From Bradyrhizobium canariense (lineage in GTDB: Bacteria > Pseudomonadota > Alphaproteobacteria > Rhizobiales > Xanthobacteraceae), in NCBI RefSeq assembly GCF_018130465.1, contig NZ_JAFCKJ010000023.1:1-61885 (forward strand): a stretch of 61,885 nt of DNA. Direction: 5' to 3'. Within the stretch, counting starts at the first letter, position 1. Each line of letters starts with the position of its first letter. Shown here one piece after another: positions 27,892 to 37,935 of the stretch. The translations under genes and the position numbers were made by a program. The notes beneath the pieces are model-generated. The model made no database searches and had not been told where the DNA came from. It saw only the letters and a program-made list of their open reading frames with translations.

Positions 27892-29340
27892 TTAGCCGGG
27901 ATAGGTATAGGCGGTCTTCACCGTCGTGTAGAACTCGCGGGCATAGGAGCCCTGCTCGCGGGCGCCGTAGCTCGAACCCTTCCGGCCGCCGAACGGCACG
28001 TGATAGTCGACGCCGGCGGTCGGCAGATTGACCATCACCATGCCGGACTCGCTGTTGCGCTTGTAATGCGAGGCGTATTTCAGGCTCGTGGTGCAGATGC
28101 CGGAAGCCAGGCCAAACTCGGTGTCGTTCGAGATCGCCAGCGCCTCCTCGTAGTTCTTGGCACGAATGACGGTCGCCACCGGCCCGAAGATTTCTTCGCG
28201 CGCGATACGCATATTGTTGTTGGCTTCCGTGAACAGCGCGGGCTGCAGGTAGTAACCGGGCGTCTCGCGCTTGAGCAACTCGCCGCCCCAGGCGAGCTTG
28301 GCGCCCTCGTCCTGGCCGATCTTGATGTAGCGCAGGTCCTGGTCGAGCTGGCTCTGGTCGACCACGGGGCCGATATGCACGCCGGCCTTGAGCGCGTCGT
28401 CCACCGAGAGGCCTTTCAGGCGCTCGGCCATTGCCGCGACGAAGCGGTCATGGATGCCTTCGGTGACGATCAGGCGGGACGAGGCGGTGCAGCGCTGGCC
28501 GGTGGAGAAATAGGCGCCGTTGACGGCGACTTCGACCGCGGTCTTGAGGTCGGCGTCGTCGAGCACGACCAGCGGGTTCTTGCCGCCCATCTCGAGCTGG
28601 AACTTCTTCATCGGGTTCGACAGCACGCAGGCCTGCGCGATCTTGCGCCCCGTTTGCACCGAACCGGTGAAGGAGATCGCCGCGACATCCGGGTGCTCGA
28701 GCAGGGTCTGGCCGACCACCGAGCCGGAGCCGGTGACGAGGTTGAACACGCCGGCGGGAATGCCGGAACGGGTGATGATCTCGGACAGCGCATGGGCCGA
28801 GCCCGGCACCAGCTCAGCAGGCTTGAACACCACGGTGTTGCCGTAGCAGAGCGCCGGGGCGATCTTCCAGGCGGGGATCGCGATCGGGAAATTCCAGGGC
28901 GTGATCATGCCGATGATGCCGACCGGCTCGCGGGTGAGCTCGACGTCGAGGCCCGGACGCACCGAGGCGCCCTTCTCGCCGATCAGGCGCAGCGCTTCGC
29001 CGGCGAAGAACGCAAAAATCTGGCCGGCGCGGGCGACCTCGCCGATACCCTCAGGCAGCGTCTTGCCTTCCTCGCGCGCGAGCAGGCGGCCGAGCTCTTC
29101 CTTGCGGGCGATGATCTCGAGAGAGATCTTGTTCAGTGCGTCATAACGCACCTGCGGCGTCGACTGCGCCCAGGCGGGGAAAGCGGCCTTGGCGGCTGCG
29201 ATGGCCTTCTCGGTCTGCGCCTTGTCGGCCTTGGCGTATTCGCCGACGACGTCGTTGGTGTTGGAGGGGTTGATGTTCCTGGTGACGCCGGAGCCGTCGA
29301 CCCATTCGCCGCCGATGAAGTTCTTCAGGATCGCAGTCAT
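27892..29340 (-). CDS. Alpha-ketoglutaric semialdehyde (2,5-dioxovalerate) dehydrogenase
   Basis: A 482-residue NAD(P)-dependent aldehyde dehydrogenase. Landmarks are ITPWNFP, the nucleotide-binding FTGSVQTGR, ELGGK-like LEMGGKNPLV with the catalytic Glu, and GQRCTASSR with the nucleophilic Cys. The C terminus has GLASGICT and PFGGRKGSSYG. General aldehyde dehydrogenase motifs do not fix the substrate. Its place directly after gudD and kdgD identifies it as the step that oxidises 2,5-dioxovalerate to 2-oxoglutarate. An AGCATGATC-type repeat lies just upstream. Confidence 0.9.
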   Translation of the reverse strand: MTAILKNFIGGEWVDGSGVTRNINPSNTNDVVGEYAKADKAQTEKAIAAAKAAFPAWAQSTPQVRYDALNKISLEIIARKEELGRLLAREEGKTLPEGIGEVARAGQIFAFFAGEALRLIGEKGASVRPGLDVELTREPVGIIGMITPWNFPIAIPAWKIAPALCYGNTVVFKPAELVPGSAHALSEIITRSGIPAGVFNLVTGSGSVVGQTLLEHPDVAAISFTGSVQTGRKIAQACVLSNPMKKFQLEMGGKNPLVVLDDADLKTAVEVAVNGAYFSTGQRCTASSRLIVTEGIHDRFVAAMAERLKGLSVDDALKAGVHIGPVVDQSQLDQDLRYIKIGQDEGAKLAWGGELLKRETPGYYLQPALFTEANNNMRIAREEIFGPVATVIRAKNYEEALAISNDTEFGLASGICTTSLKYASHYKRNSESGMVMVNLPTAGVDYHVPFGGRKGSSYGAREQGSYAREFYTTVKTAYTYPG

Positions 29341-29360
29341 GGTGTCCTCCTTATTTGAGA

Positions 29361-29408
29361 AGCATGATCCTTATCGGAAAACCCGTGTCCACTTTTCCGG
29401 GATCATGC
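29361..29408. repeat. Dispersed repeat, family F (AGCATGATC arms), copy 1
   Basis: Arms AGCATGATCC and GGATCATGC flank a core with CGGAAAACCCGTGTCCACTT. The second copy is at 47113-47163. This element is, from general knowledge, very common between genes in Bradyrhizobium and Rhodopseudomonas. Here it lies between gudD and the dehydrogenase gene. Confidence 0.8.
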
Positions 29409-29416
29409 CTGAATTC

Positions 29417-30760
29417 TTAACGCACGAGGCAGGGACGCTTGTCGTCGAAGGTCCAGCCGGGGATCAGGTCCTGCATGGCAATAGCGTCATCGCGGGCGCC
29501 GAGTCCATGCTGCTTGTAGAGGTCATGCGCGGCGTCGATGGCGGCCCTGTCGATTTCGATACCCAGGCCCGGCCTATCAGGCACGGCGATCTTGCCGCCC
29601 TTGATCTGGAGCGGCTCTTTGGTCAGCGCCTGGCCGTCCTGCCAGATCCAGTGCGTGTCGATCGCGGTGACCTTGCCGGGGGCGGCGGCGCCGACATGGG
29701 TGAACATGGCGAGCGAGATGTCGAAATGGTTATTGGAGTGCGAACCCCAGGTCAGGCCGTTGTCGCGGCAGGTCTGGGCCACGCGCACCGAGCCTTGCAT
29801 GGTCCAGAAATGGGGATCCGCCAGCGGAATGTCCACCGCGCCGAGGCGCAATGCATGGGACAACTGCCGCCAATCGGTCGCAATCATGTTGGTCGCGGTC
29901 GGCAGGCCCGTTGCACGGCGGAACTCGGCCATGATCTCACGGCCGGAGAAGCCGCCTTCGGCGCCGCAGGGGTCCTCGGCATAGGCGAGGATGCCGTGCA
30001 TGTCCTTGCAGAGGCTGACAGCCTCGTCGAGCGACCATGCGCCGTTCGGATCCAGGGTCACGCGCGCGTCCGGAAAGCGCTTGGCGATCGCGGTGACGGC
30101 CTCGATCTCCTGCTCGCCGCGCAGCACGCCGCCCTTGAGCTTGAAATCGGCGAAGCCGTAATGGTCGTGGGTGGCTTCCGCGAGCCGCACCACGGTCTCC
30201 GGCGTCATCGCTTCCTGATGGCGGAGGTTGAACCATTCGGGCTTGCCGGTCTCGCCGCTGACGTAGTCGAGCTTGCTTTTGCGCCGGTCGCCGACGAAGA
30301 AGAGATAGCCGAGGGTCTCGACGCTGTTGCGCTGCTGGCCTTCGCCGAGCAGGGCTGCGACGGGCAGGTTGAGATGCTGACCGAGCAGATCGAGCAGCGC
30401 CGACTCCACGGCCGTGACGGCGTGGATCATGACGCGGAGATCAAAGGTCTGCTTGCCGCGGCCGCCGGCATCGCGATCCGCGAAGGCGGTCCTGATATCG
30501 GCGAGGATGTTGTTCATCGCGCCGACGGTCTTGCCGATCACGAGATCGCGGGCGTCCTGCAGCGTCTGCCAGATCTTCTGCCCGCCCGGCACCTCGCCGA
30601 CGCCGGTGTGACCGGCATTGTCGGTGAGGATGACGATGTTGCGGGTGAAGAACGGCGCATGCGCGCCGCTCAAATTGAGGAGCATGCTGTCACGGCCCGC
30701 GACCGGGATCACCTGCATCGCCGTGACGACCGGTGCACCGGCGATTTCAGTCTGGGCCAT
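29417..30760 (-). CDS. gudD: Glucarate dehydratase
   Basis: A 447-residue enolase-superfamily enzyme converting D-glucarate to 5-dehydro-4-deoxyglucarate. It closely follows the E. coli GudD pattern: [20 protein letters not shown] and GVGEVPGG at the N terminus, the FKLKGG Lys pair, LDPNGAW and YAEDPCGAE metal ligands, [11 protein letters not shown], and the catalytic His in SHSNNHFDI. It starts 26 bases after kdgD and is clearly in the same operon. The product is passed directly to KdgD. Confidence 0.95.
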   Translation of the reverse strand: MAQTEIAGAPVVTAMQVIPVAGRDSMLLNLSGAHAPFFTRNIVILTDNAGHTGVGEVPGGQKIWQTLQDARDLVIGKTVGAMNNILADIRTAFADRDAGGRGKQTFDLRVMIHAVTAVESALLDLLGQHLNLPVAALLGEGQQRNSVETLGYLFFVGDRRKSKLDYVSGETGKPEWFNLRHQEAMTPETVVRLAEATHDHYGFADFKLKGGVLRGEQEIEAVTAIAKRFPDARVTLDPNGAWSLDEAVSLCKDMHGILAYAEDPCGAEGGFSGREIMAEFRRATGLPTATNMIATDWRQLSHALRLGAVDIPLADPHFWTMQGSVRVAQTCRDNGLTWGSHSNNHFDISLAMFTHVGAAAPGKVTAIDTHWIWQDGQALTKEPLQIKGGKIAVPDRPGLGIEIDRAAIDAAHDLYKQHGLGARDDAIAMQDLIPGWTFDDKRPCLVR

Positions 30761-30786
30761 CGCACGCTTCTCCCTGTTGTCTCTGG

Positions 30787-31731
30787 TTATTCTGCCGCCT
30801 GTTGTGTCGAGGAGATGGCGGGCAGATTTTTCACCAGCGCGGCCACTTCCGCGATCTCCTGCTCGGTGAGGTCGGTGAGCGGCGGGCGGACCGGGCCGGA
30901 ATCGCGGCCGATCACCTTCATGCCGGCCTTGATGATCGAGACGGCATAGCCCTTCTTGCGGTTGCGGATCGCGATCAGCGGCAGGATGAAGTCCTTCAGG
31001 CCGGCGTGGATCGTCGCGTGGTCGCGCTTGCGCACGGCGGCGTAGAAGTTGGTGGCGAATTCCGGAACGAAGTTGAACACGGCCGAGGAGTAGGTCGTCA
31101 CGCCCATGTCGAGATAGGGCAGCGCGAAGGTCTCTGCCGTCGGCAGGCCGCCGATATAGGTCAGGCGGTCGCCGAGCTTGGTGTAGACGCGGGTCATCAG
31201 CTCGATGTCGCCGATGCCGTCCTTGTAGCCGACGAGGTTCGGGCAGCGCTCGGCGAGGCGGGCGAGCGTATCGGGCTGGAGGATGGCGTTGTCGCGGTTG
31301 TAGACGATGACGCCGATCTTCACGGAGGCGCAGACCGCTTCCACGTGGGCGGCAAGGCCGTCCTGCTCGGCATGGGTGAGATAGGGCGGCAGCAGCAGCA
31401 AGCCGTCGGCGCCGGCCTTCTCCGCGCCGATCGCGATCTCGCGCGCGGTGGCGGTGCCGTAGCCGGTGCCGGCGAGCACGGGCACCCGGCCCTTGGTCTC
31501 GTCCACGGCGATCTTGACGACCTGCGGAACCTCGGCCGCCGTCAGCGAGAAGAACTCGCCGGTGCCGCCGGCGGCGAACAGGCCCGCGACGTCATAGCCG
31601 CACAGCCAGTCCATGTTGGCGCGGTAGGTCGTCTCGTCGAAGGAGTAGTCCGCCTTGAACGGCGTGACGGGGAAGGACAGGAGGCCGGATCCGATCTTCT
31701 GGGCCATTTCCTGCGGGGTCATCTTGCTCAT
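30787..31731 (-). CDS. kdgD: 5-dehydro-4-deoxyglucarate dehydratase
   Basis: A 314-residue class I aldolase-fold enzyme (dihydrodipicolinate synthase family) that dehydrates and decarboxylates 5-dehydro-4-deoxyglucarate to 2,5-dioxovalerate. Features are [14 protein letters not shown] at the start, GTGEFFSLT for the carboxylate-binding loop, the Tyr in VIVYNRDNA and the Schiff-base Lys in [12 protein letters not shown]. First catabolic gene after the LysR regulator, 123 bases downstream of it on the same strand, and 26 bases before gudD. Confidence 0.95.
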   Translation of the reverse strand: MSKMTPQEMAQKIGSGLLSFPVTPFKADYSFDETTYRANMDWLCGYDVAGLFAAGGTGEFFSLTAAEVPQVVKIAVDETKGRVPVLAGTGYGTATAREIAIGAEKAGADGLLLLPPYLTHAEQDGLAAHVEAVCASVKIGVIVYNRDNAILQPDTLARLAERCPNLVGYKDGIGDIELMTRVYTKLGDRLTYIGGLPTAETFALPYLDMGVTTYSSAVFNFVPEFATNFYAAVRKRDHATIHAGLKDFILPLIAIRNRKKGYAVSIIKAGMKVIGRDSGPVRPPLTDLTEQEIAEVAALVKNLPAISSTQQAAE

Positions 31732-31854
31732 GGGCGCTGCTCCCTTGTCTTGTGTTGTGGAGGACGCAAGCCTGCGCGTCCATGCGCCGTGGTTTAGGAG
31801 ACCGTTCGATGCGCGTCCAAGCCAAAGCCTATATCGACCAATGCGAAATCAGCA

Positions 31855-32760
31855 TCAATCTTCCATCACCTCGGCCGAGGACAATTCGCTGGCGATTTTG
31901 ACGAGCGCCGAGAGCAGCGGATTCTCGTCGTCGCGTCGCCAGACCATGAACAACTCGACCGGGACGCGCGTGCGCAGCTTCAGCGGCCGCAGGCGGACGT
32001 CCGCGATCTTCAGGCTCGCCGCCGCCGCCGGCACGATGGCGAGGCCGAGGCCGGCGCGCACCATGGCGAGGATCGAGTGGATCTGGCTCAGGTGCTGGAC
32101 ATAGCGCGGCAGGATGTCGGCGCGGGTGAACAGCGCCACCAGCACGTCGTGAAAGTAGCGGCTCTCATAGGGCGAATACATCACGAAGGGCTGGTTGTCG
32201 AAATCCTTGATCGTGATGCTCTCGGCATTCGCCAGCGGATGCTTTTTCGGGATCGCGGCGAGCAGGGGCTCGGCGACGACGCGGCGGCTGGCGATTTCGG
32301 GGCGCGCGATCGGGGGCCTGAGCAGGCCGGCATCGATCTGGCCCGAGGTCAGCGCCTCGAACTGGTCGCCCGACACCATCTCCTTCAGCGAGAAATCCAC
32401 CTCGGGCAGCTTGGCGCGGCAGGCGGCGACGAGTTCGGGGAGGAAGCCGTAGGCGGCCGCCGCGGTGAAGCCGATCTTCAGCGAGCCGGACTTGCCGAGC
32501 GCGATACGGCGGGCGACCTGCGAGGCGCTTTCCGCAAGCTTCAGGATGCGCCGCGCTTCCGGCAGGAAGCTGCGCCCGGCAGGCGTCAGGCGCACCGAGC
32601 GGCTGGTACGCTCCAGCAGCGGCGCATCGATGATGTGCTCGAGCACCTGGATCTGCCGGGACAGCGGCGGCTGGGTCATGTTCAGCCGTGCGGCGGCGCG
32701 GCCGAAATGCAATTCCTCCGCTACCGTGACGAAACAGCGGAGCTGGTTGAGGTCGAACAT
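31855..32760 (-). CDS. LysR-family regulator of the sugar-acid cluster
   Basis: A 301-residue LysR-type transcription factor, full length. The N-terminal winged helix (1-62: LNQLRCFVTVAEELHFGRAA, then MTQPPLSRQIQVLE) is followed by the effector domain beginning GSLKIGFTAAAAYGFLPELV. The start at 32760 gives the standard MFDLNQLRCF opening. It lies between the transporter and kdgD genes on the same strand, with a terminator separating it from the transporter. It most likely senses glucarate, galactarate or a pathway intermediate; this is inferred from position. Confidence 0.9.
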   Translation of the reverse strand: MFDLNQLRCFVTVAEELHFGRAAARLNMTQPPLSRQIQVLEHIIDAPLLERTSRSVRLTPAGRSFLPEARRILKLAESASQVARRIALGKSGSLKIGFTAAAAYGFLPELVAACRAKLPEVDFSLKEMVSGDQFEALTSGQIDAGLLRPPIARPEIASRRVVAEPLLAAIPKKHPLANAESITIKDFDNQPFVMYSPYESRYFHDVLVALFTRADILPRYVQHLSQIHSILAMVRAGLGLAIVPAAAASLKIADVRLRPLKLRTRVPVELFMVWRRDDENPLLSALVKIASELSSAEVMED

Positions 32761-32828
32761 CGATACATGCCTTAGATGGATAAGGCGTTTCCCCGGCGCT
32801 TCTAGCATCGATTACTCCCAAAACAAAG

Positions 32829-32850
32829 ACGGCGGCTGTGAAGCCGCCGT
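32829..32850 (-). terminator. Terminator after the GudP-like transporter
   Basis: A stem of nine pairs (ACGGCGGCT/AGCCGCCGT) with a 4-base loop, read leftward into CTTTGTTTT. It ends the transporter transcript before the LysR gene. Confidence 0.8.
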
Positions 32851-32882
32851 TAAGTTGCCTGGTCAAGCTCCCATGGGAGCCC

Positions 32883-34235
32883 TCAGGAGGAACGTTTGAG
32901 CACCACGCGCTCGATCTTGCCCACGACCACGAGATAGGCGAATGCGGCCACCAGCGCATTGGCGCCGACGAATATCAGCGCGCCGTTGAACGAGCCGGTC
33001 GCGGCCAGGATGTAGCCGATCACGATCGGAGTGCTGATCGAGGAGAGATTGCCGAAGGTGTTGAACAGGCCGCCCGAGACGCCGCCGGCTTCCTTCGGCG
33101 AGGTGTCGGAGACGACAGCCCAGCCGAGCGCGCCGATGCCCTTGCCGAAGAAGGCGAGCGCCATGAAGCCGACCACCAGCGCCTGGCCGTCGACATAGTT
33201 GCAGGCGATGATCGACATCGACAGCAGCATGCCGCCGACGATCGGAATCTTGCGCGCCATGGTCAACGAGCCCGTCCTGCGCAGGATCGCATCGGAGATG
33301 ACACCGCCGAGCACGCCGCCGATGAAGCCGCACAGCGCCGGCAGCGTCGCGACGAAGCCGGCCTGCAGGATCGACAGGCCGCGCTCCTTGACGAGGTAGA
33401 CCGGGAACCAGGTCAGGAAGAAATAGGTCAGCGTGTTGATGCAGTACTGGCCGAGATAGACGCCGAGCATCATGCGGTTGGAGAGCAGCTGGCGGATGTG
33501 GTCCCATCCCGGACCGGAGTCCGACGCACGCTCATGCTTCAGATCGTCCTTGGGCGCGTCGAGGTCGACCAGCGCACCACCTGCCTTGATGTAGTCGAAC
33601 TCGGCCTCGTTGACGCCTGGGTGCTCTTTCGGCCCGTAGACGGTCTTTATCCAGATCAAGCCCATCACGACGCCGAGCGCGCCCATCACGAAGAACACGT
33701 AGCGCCAGCCGTAAGCATGCGCGATCCAGCCCATCAGCGGCGCGAAGATCACCGTCGCGAAATACTGTCCGGAATTGAAGAAGGCCGACGCAGTGCCGCG
33801 CTCGTTGCTCGGAAACCAGGCCGCGACGATGCGGGCATTGGCGGGGAACGAGGGCGCTTCGGCGATGCCGACCAGGAAGCGCAAGCCGAACAGCACGGTG
33901 ATCGCGGTGCCGGCGCTGAAGAAGCCGACCCAGCCTTGCATCGTCGTGAACAGCGACCAGACGATGATGCTGAAGGCATAGACGAGGCGCGAGCCGTAGC
34001 GGTCGAGCAGCCAGCCGCCCGGCACCTGCGCGATCACATAGGACCATCCGAACGCGGAGAAGATGTAGCCCATTGCGACGGGATCGAGATGCAGTTCCTT
34101 GGAGAGCGCGGGGCCTGCGATCGACAGCGTGGCGCGGTCGGCATAATTGACGGTCGTGACCAGGAACAACATGGTCACGATGAACAGCCTGACGCGAGAC
34201 CTCCTCACGTCCGCTGCGGACATCACTGCGCTCAT
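32883..34235 (-). CDS. MFS transporter for glucarate/galactarate (GudP-like, anion:cation symporter family)
   Basis: A 450-residue, twelve-helix permease, the same length as E. coli GudP. The N terminus carries TVNYADRATLSIAGPALSKE, the hallmark of the sugar-acid anion:cation symporters, and the MFS loop motif GGWLLDRYGSR. A central cytoplasmic loop (about 200-245, with GPKEHPGVNEAEFDYI) is also typical. The start at 34235 has AAGGAGG upstream. Its position at the head of a glucarate/galactarate cluster supports uptake of those acids; a terminator makes it a separate transcript. Confidence 0.9.
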   Translation of the reverse strand: MSAVMSAADVRRSRVRLFIVTMLFLVTTVNYADRATLSIAGPALSKELHLDPVAMGYIFSAFGWSYVIAQVPGGWLLDRYGSRLVYAFSIIVWSLFTTMQGWVGFFSAGTAITVLFGLRFLVGIAEAPSFPANARIVAAWFPSNERGTASAFFNSGQYFATVIFAPLMGWIAHAYGWRYVFFVMGALGVVMGLIWIKTVYGPKEHPGVNEAEFDYIKAGGALVDLDAPKDDLKHERASDSGPGWDHIRQLLSNRMMLGVYLGQYCINTLTYFFLTWFPVYLVKERGLSILQAGFVATLPALCGFIGGVLGGVISDAILRRTGSLTMARKIPIVGGMLLSMSIIACNYVDGQALVVGFMALAFFGKGIGALGWAVVSDTSPKEAGGVSGGLFNTFGNLSSISTPIVIGYILAATGSFNGALIFVGANALVAAFAYLVVVGKIERVVLKRSS

Positions 34236-34402
34236 TACGCGCCTCCTTAGAACTCGAAATGTTTCCTCACGACGACTCCTAGAGGTGCGCGCGGCAAAGT
34301 GTCCAAGCTCAAGGGGGTATCGATCGATGCCGTTTTTGGATTGATGGAACGGCAGGTGGGGGGGAACGATCGTGAGAGAGTGGTGAGGCGTGCGCCCAAA
34401 CT

Positions 34403-34482
34403 CGTCATTACGAGCGCAGCGAAGCAATCCAGAATCGTTCCGCGGAGGGACTCTGGATTGCTTCGCTGCGCTCGCAATGACG
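34403..34482. repeat. Palindromic repeat, family A, copy 2
   Basis: Full-length second copy of the family at 3539-3617, with left arm CGTCATTACGAGCGCAGCGA and right arm ending CTCGCAATGACG. It lies between the transporter promoter region and the SGNH hydrolase gene end. Confidence 0.85.
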
Positions 34483-34507
34483 GCGTGGAGAGAGCTCGCT
34501 CGTTCTT

Positions 34508-36460
34508 CTACTGCCGTGCGCTCGGCAACAACGGCGCGAGCAATCCTCGCGTCACGCCGGGCGGCACCGCATCGAGCCCAAGCACTGCGCTTGCGGCCGG
34601 CAGCGCCGCATCCGCCATCGCGGCGTGGCCTTCGGCGCTTGGATGCACGGCGCCGCCATAGACGGCGGAGAGCACGCCCCAGGTCGCGTCGTGGATGTCG
34701 GTCGGCTGGCTCGCGGCGGGCAAGCCTTGCGGATAGGTCATTGCAGCAAAATAGCTGTCATTGGCGTCGCGGATCCAGCGCGCGCGCGGCAAATAGGCGC
34801 GGAATTCGGAGGCGCCGCGGCCGCACAGCATCGGCTGGCTCGCCGCGCTCACGATATCAGGATTGAAGCTCTGGCCGTTCTCGGCAAAGCAGGTGCGGTC
34901 GAATTCGGGGTCGTTGCCCGAATGCGCGCAGAAGCCGTGATCGGCGAACGCCGCCTGATGCGAATCCACGAAGGTCATGCGGTCGGCCTCGGGATCGCGG
35001 CACAGCGCGCCCCGGGTGCAGGTGGCGAGGCCCTTGAGCGCCGGCAGGAATTCGGTGTCGACGAAGGTCGAGACGCGGGCGAGGCGCTGCGGATCGGCGT
35101 TGAAGGCAGGATGGATGTCGAAGCCGGCGCGGCCGCCGCGGCAGGGCACGCCGCCATCGGCGAGCGCCGGGTTGGCGTAGGAGACGTAGACCACGTGCGA
35201 AAGGTCCCCGCCGACCAGCGGCTTCAGTGCCTCGCGCAGCTTGACGAAATTCTGCGGCAGCTCGCGCGCCAGCGCATCGCGGGAATCGTCGACGCTCGCC
35301 ATCACGCCGGAGCGGCGGAAGAGCGCGCGCTCGGTTGCGGTCTCGACGATGACGTCGGCGACGAGGCCGGAGAAATAAATGTCGTTGGCTCCGACCGAGA
35401 GCAGTACGAGGTCGAGCGTGCGCTCGGGCTGGCGCTTCCTGGCGGCGGTGAGCGCCTCGCGCAGCTCGGCGACTTGCGCGTTCACGCTGGTGTTGCAGAC
35501 GCCGGTCTTGCCGGGCGGGCATTCGCGGGCGCGCTGCGAGCCGAGCAGCCCGTCGCTGATGCTGGCGCCGGTGCAGGCGAGCGGCAGAAAGGTCACCGCG
35601 ACGTGGGTGTAGCGCACCGCGAGCGCCAGCGCGGTGCGGGCCTGGTAGCTGTAGAGCGATCGGTGGCAGGGCGAGTTGAACCAGAGCGCGCTGTAGCGCT
35701 GCCAGTTGGCGAGCGTATCCGGCGCTTCGCAGGCGCGGCCGCCCTTATATCCGGCGCGGCTCGGCCGATAGTACTGCGCGCCCGCGGTGCCGAGATAGGA
35801 GCGGAAGCAAAAACCTTCGTCCGACAGCGGCAGCGGCCGGTCCGGATTGCCTTCGCCCGAGGCGATGCTGTCTCCGAGGCCGGCGACGAAGATATCGCGA
35901 ACCTGGATCTCGGTCTGGACGCGCTGGGTCGGATCGGAGCCGGAGGAGACGTCGACGGTCGTGACGGTCTGCTTGCCGTAGCGGACCCGCAGATTGACCG
36001 GCTCGGCGCAGTCGAAGGTGGATTGTTGCAGCCCGTCACCGTCGTCGAACGACCAGGCGCAGGTGGCGCCGACCGGCACTGCGCCGGCGAGGCGCACGGT
36101 GACGGGATGGTCAACGGGGGTGAGGTAGTTTTCCTTCGTGTTGTCGCGGGTGCAGGGCTGGTTGACCCGGCCCTGGAGGTCGATGCAGAGGCGGTTGACC
36201 ATGTTGCGGGCCCAGCCGCGGCCCTCGCTTTGCAGCTCCAGCGATTGCTCGGCGGCGAGGATGCTGCGGTTACGCGCGTTCTCGACATGGAGCAGGAAGT
36301 CGCGCTCCTCACGGAACAGCCGGAAGCGGTTGCGCACCTCCCAACTGATCTGCATGGCGCCCGCGTCCTGCGCGGCCGCCCGCTCCAGCGGCAAGGCGGT
36401 GAGGAGCCCGGCGAGCAGCAGGGCGCCGGCGAGGAAACGGCGAAGGGATACAGGGATCAT
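34508..36460 (-). CDS. Large exported SGNH/GDSL-type hydrolase
   Basis: A 650-residue protein with a signal peptide (about 1-30, ending LERAAAQ). A beta-rich N-terminal region (about 35-205) precedes an SGNH hydrolase domain. Block I is GLGDSIASGEGNP with the nucleophilic Ser, block III is SVGANDIYFSG, and block V is AVHPSAEGHAAMADA with the catalytic His. It is much larger than usual esterases of the family (200-300 residues) and has many Cys, fitting periplasmic disulfides. Likely an esterase acting on an envelope or exogenous ester; substrate unknown. The UPF0104 gene is upstream on the same strand, 93 bases from this start. Confidence 0.83.
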   Translation of the reverse strand: MIPVSLRRFLAGALLLAGLLTALPLERAAAQDAGAMQISWEVRNRFRLFREERDFLLHVENARNRSILAAEQSLELQSEGRGWARNMVNRLCIDLQGRVNQPCTRDNTKENYLTPVDHPVTVRLAGAVPVGATCAWSFDDGDGLQQSTFDCAEPVNLRVRYGKQTVTTVDVSSGSDPTQRVQTEIQVRDIFVAGLGDSIASGEGNPDRPLPLSDEGFCFRSYLGTAGAQYYRPSRAGYKGGRACEAPDTLANWQRYSALWFNSPCHRSLYSYQARTALALAVRYTHVAVTFLPLACTGASISDGLLGSQRARECPPGKTGVCNTSVNAQVAELREALTAARKRQPERTLDLVLLSVGANDIYFSGLVADVIVETATERALFRRSGVMASVDDSRDALARELPQNFVKLREALKPLVGGDLSHVVYVSYANPALADGGVPCRGGRAGFDIHPAFNADPQRLARVSTFVDTEFLPALKGLATCTRGALCRDPEADRMTFVDSHQAAFADHGFCAHSGNDPEFDRTCFAENGQSFNPDIVSAASQPMLCGRGASEFRAYLPRARWIRDANDSYFAAMTYPQGLPAASQPTDIHDATWGVLSAVYGGAVHPSAEGHAAMADAALPAASAVLGLDAVPPGVTRGLLAPLLPSARQ

Positions 36461-36553
36461 GGCCCGCGTCTTCAACGGCAAAGTTGAGGCGGAAATAAGA
36501 GAGGAACTGCTCTCCGCCGGCAACATTGGTCTGACGGTTTTGCCGGCCGCCGT

Positions 36554-37636
36554 CTAGCGTTTGCTGGCCTGCCGCAGCGACCGCTCGCGCTCCATCGCCG
36601 CCACCTGCTTGGGCAGGTTGGCCTGCGCGCAGGCCTCCGCCAGCCGCCGGCGCTCCTGCCAGGGCTCCACCACATTCATCCAGAGCTCGCGTGCGCCCAT
36701 GATGGAGATGGCAAGACCGAACGGGATCACGAAATAGAGGATGCGGAAGACGAGGAGCGTCGCCAGAAGCTGCTCGCGGCCGAATTCGGGCAGCGCCACC
36801 AGCATGGCGGCGTCGAACACGCCGAGCGAGCCGGGGGCGTGGCTGGCGAAGCCGAGCAATGTCGCCAAAATGAACACCACGGAGAGCGACAGGAAGTCGA
36901 TCTGCGGAGTGGCCGGCACCAGAAGGTACATCGCCAGCGCGCAGAAACCGAGATCGACGACGCCGATCAGGATCTGCACCAGCGTCAGCGGCGCTGACGG
37001 CAGTACCACCTTCCAGCCCTTCTGGCCGAGCTCGCGGCGCTTCTCGCCCATGCATAGCCAGACCAGATAGGCGCCGATGGAGGCGAGGCCGCCGAGCGCG
37101 ATCAGCCGGTTGATCGACGACGGCAGCTGATCCATGTAGGAGGCGGCATCCGGATGGATGGCCATGCCGATCGAGAGCACGAAGATGTTACCGAGCCAGA
37201 AGGTCAGGCCCGACAGGAAGCAGATTTTTGCGACGTCGATCGCATTCAGCCCGTAATCCGAATAGATCCGGAAGCGGATCGCGCCGCCGGTGAAGACGGT
37301 GGCGCCGATATTGTGGCCGATCGAATAGGACGTGAAGCTGGAGAGCGCTGCGATGCGATAGGGCACGTGCTTCTTGCCGATCGTTCGCAGTGCAAAAAAA
37401 TCGTAGAAGGTCAGCGTACAGAACGCGAAGCATACGCAGATCGCCGCCAGCCCGATATTGCCGCGGGGGATCTCGGTCAACGCGGTCAGGATGACCCCGG
37501 TATCGATGCCCTTGAGGGTCCGCACCAGCGTGGTGATGGCGAAGGCGATGATGAAGACGCTCGCCGCGACGCCAAGTCGCCGCCAGCCAATCCATCTCTT
37601 GAAGCCGCGCTTCACCGCGGTCAGCAGTCCGTGCAT
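36554..37636 (-). CDS. UPF0104 / lysylphosphatidylglycerol synthase-like membrane protein
   Basis: A 360-residue polytopic membrane protein with seven or eight helices, equivalent to the flippase-like half of MprF without the synthase domain. Characteristic segments are YSIGHNIGATVFTGGAIRFRIYS and FASHAPGSLGVFDAAMLVALPE. The C-terminal 45 residues are a charged cytoplasmic tail (WQERRRLAEACAQ). Family members are thought to move lipids or lipid-linked molecules across the inner membrane; function here is not established. It is on the same strand as the SGNH hydrolase gene. Confidence 0.85.
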   Translation of the reverse strand: MHGLLTAVKRGFKRWIGWRRLGVAASVFIIAFAITTLVRTLKGIDTGVILTALTEIPRGNIGLAAICVCFAFCTLTFYDFFALRTIGKKHVPYRIAALSSFTSYSIGHNIGATVFTGGAIRFRIYSDYGLNAIDVAKICFLSGLTFWLGNIFVLSIGMAIHPDAASYMDQLPSSINRLIALGGLASIGAYLVWLCMGEKRRELGQKGWKVVLPSAPLTLVQILIGVVDLGFCALAMYLLVPATPQIDFLSLSVVFILATLLGFASHAPGSLGVFDAAMLVALPEFGREQLLATLLVFRILYFVIPFGLAISIMGARELWMNVVEPWQERRRLAEACAQANLPKQVAAMERERSLRQASKR

Positions 37637-37935
37637 TCATCCTCCCGGCGGGGGGCAAAACCGACCAGGCCAGACATTGGCCGGTCGGATGCGATCAGTG
37701 CCCGATGTGGGCTTCGATCGCTAGGCATGATGTAGCTCATTTAAGGCAAAAACAGTGACTTGTGCAGCCCTTGACAACGATAGGTTCTGCCTTGGACCAG
37801 CCAGTTTGTCATACGCGGTTCACATCGGACGCGCGTTAAGCATATGAGTCGTGGGACCGGTCGCGTCCGTCTGTGACATCGTTTCAGATCCTGCACGGTC
37901 GGCATTGTTCCAGCGCAAGCGATGCGGACTTTTTT

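Noticed and set aside
34625-36487. A 620-codon plus-strand frame opposite the SGNH hydrolase gene
   Set aside because: Shadow frame; the minus strand has all SGNH catalytic blocks and a signal peptide.
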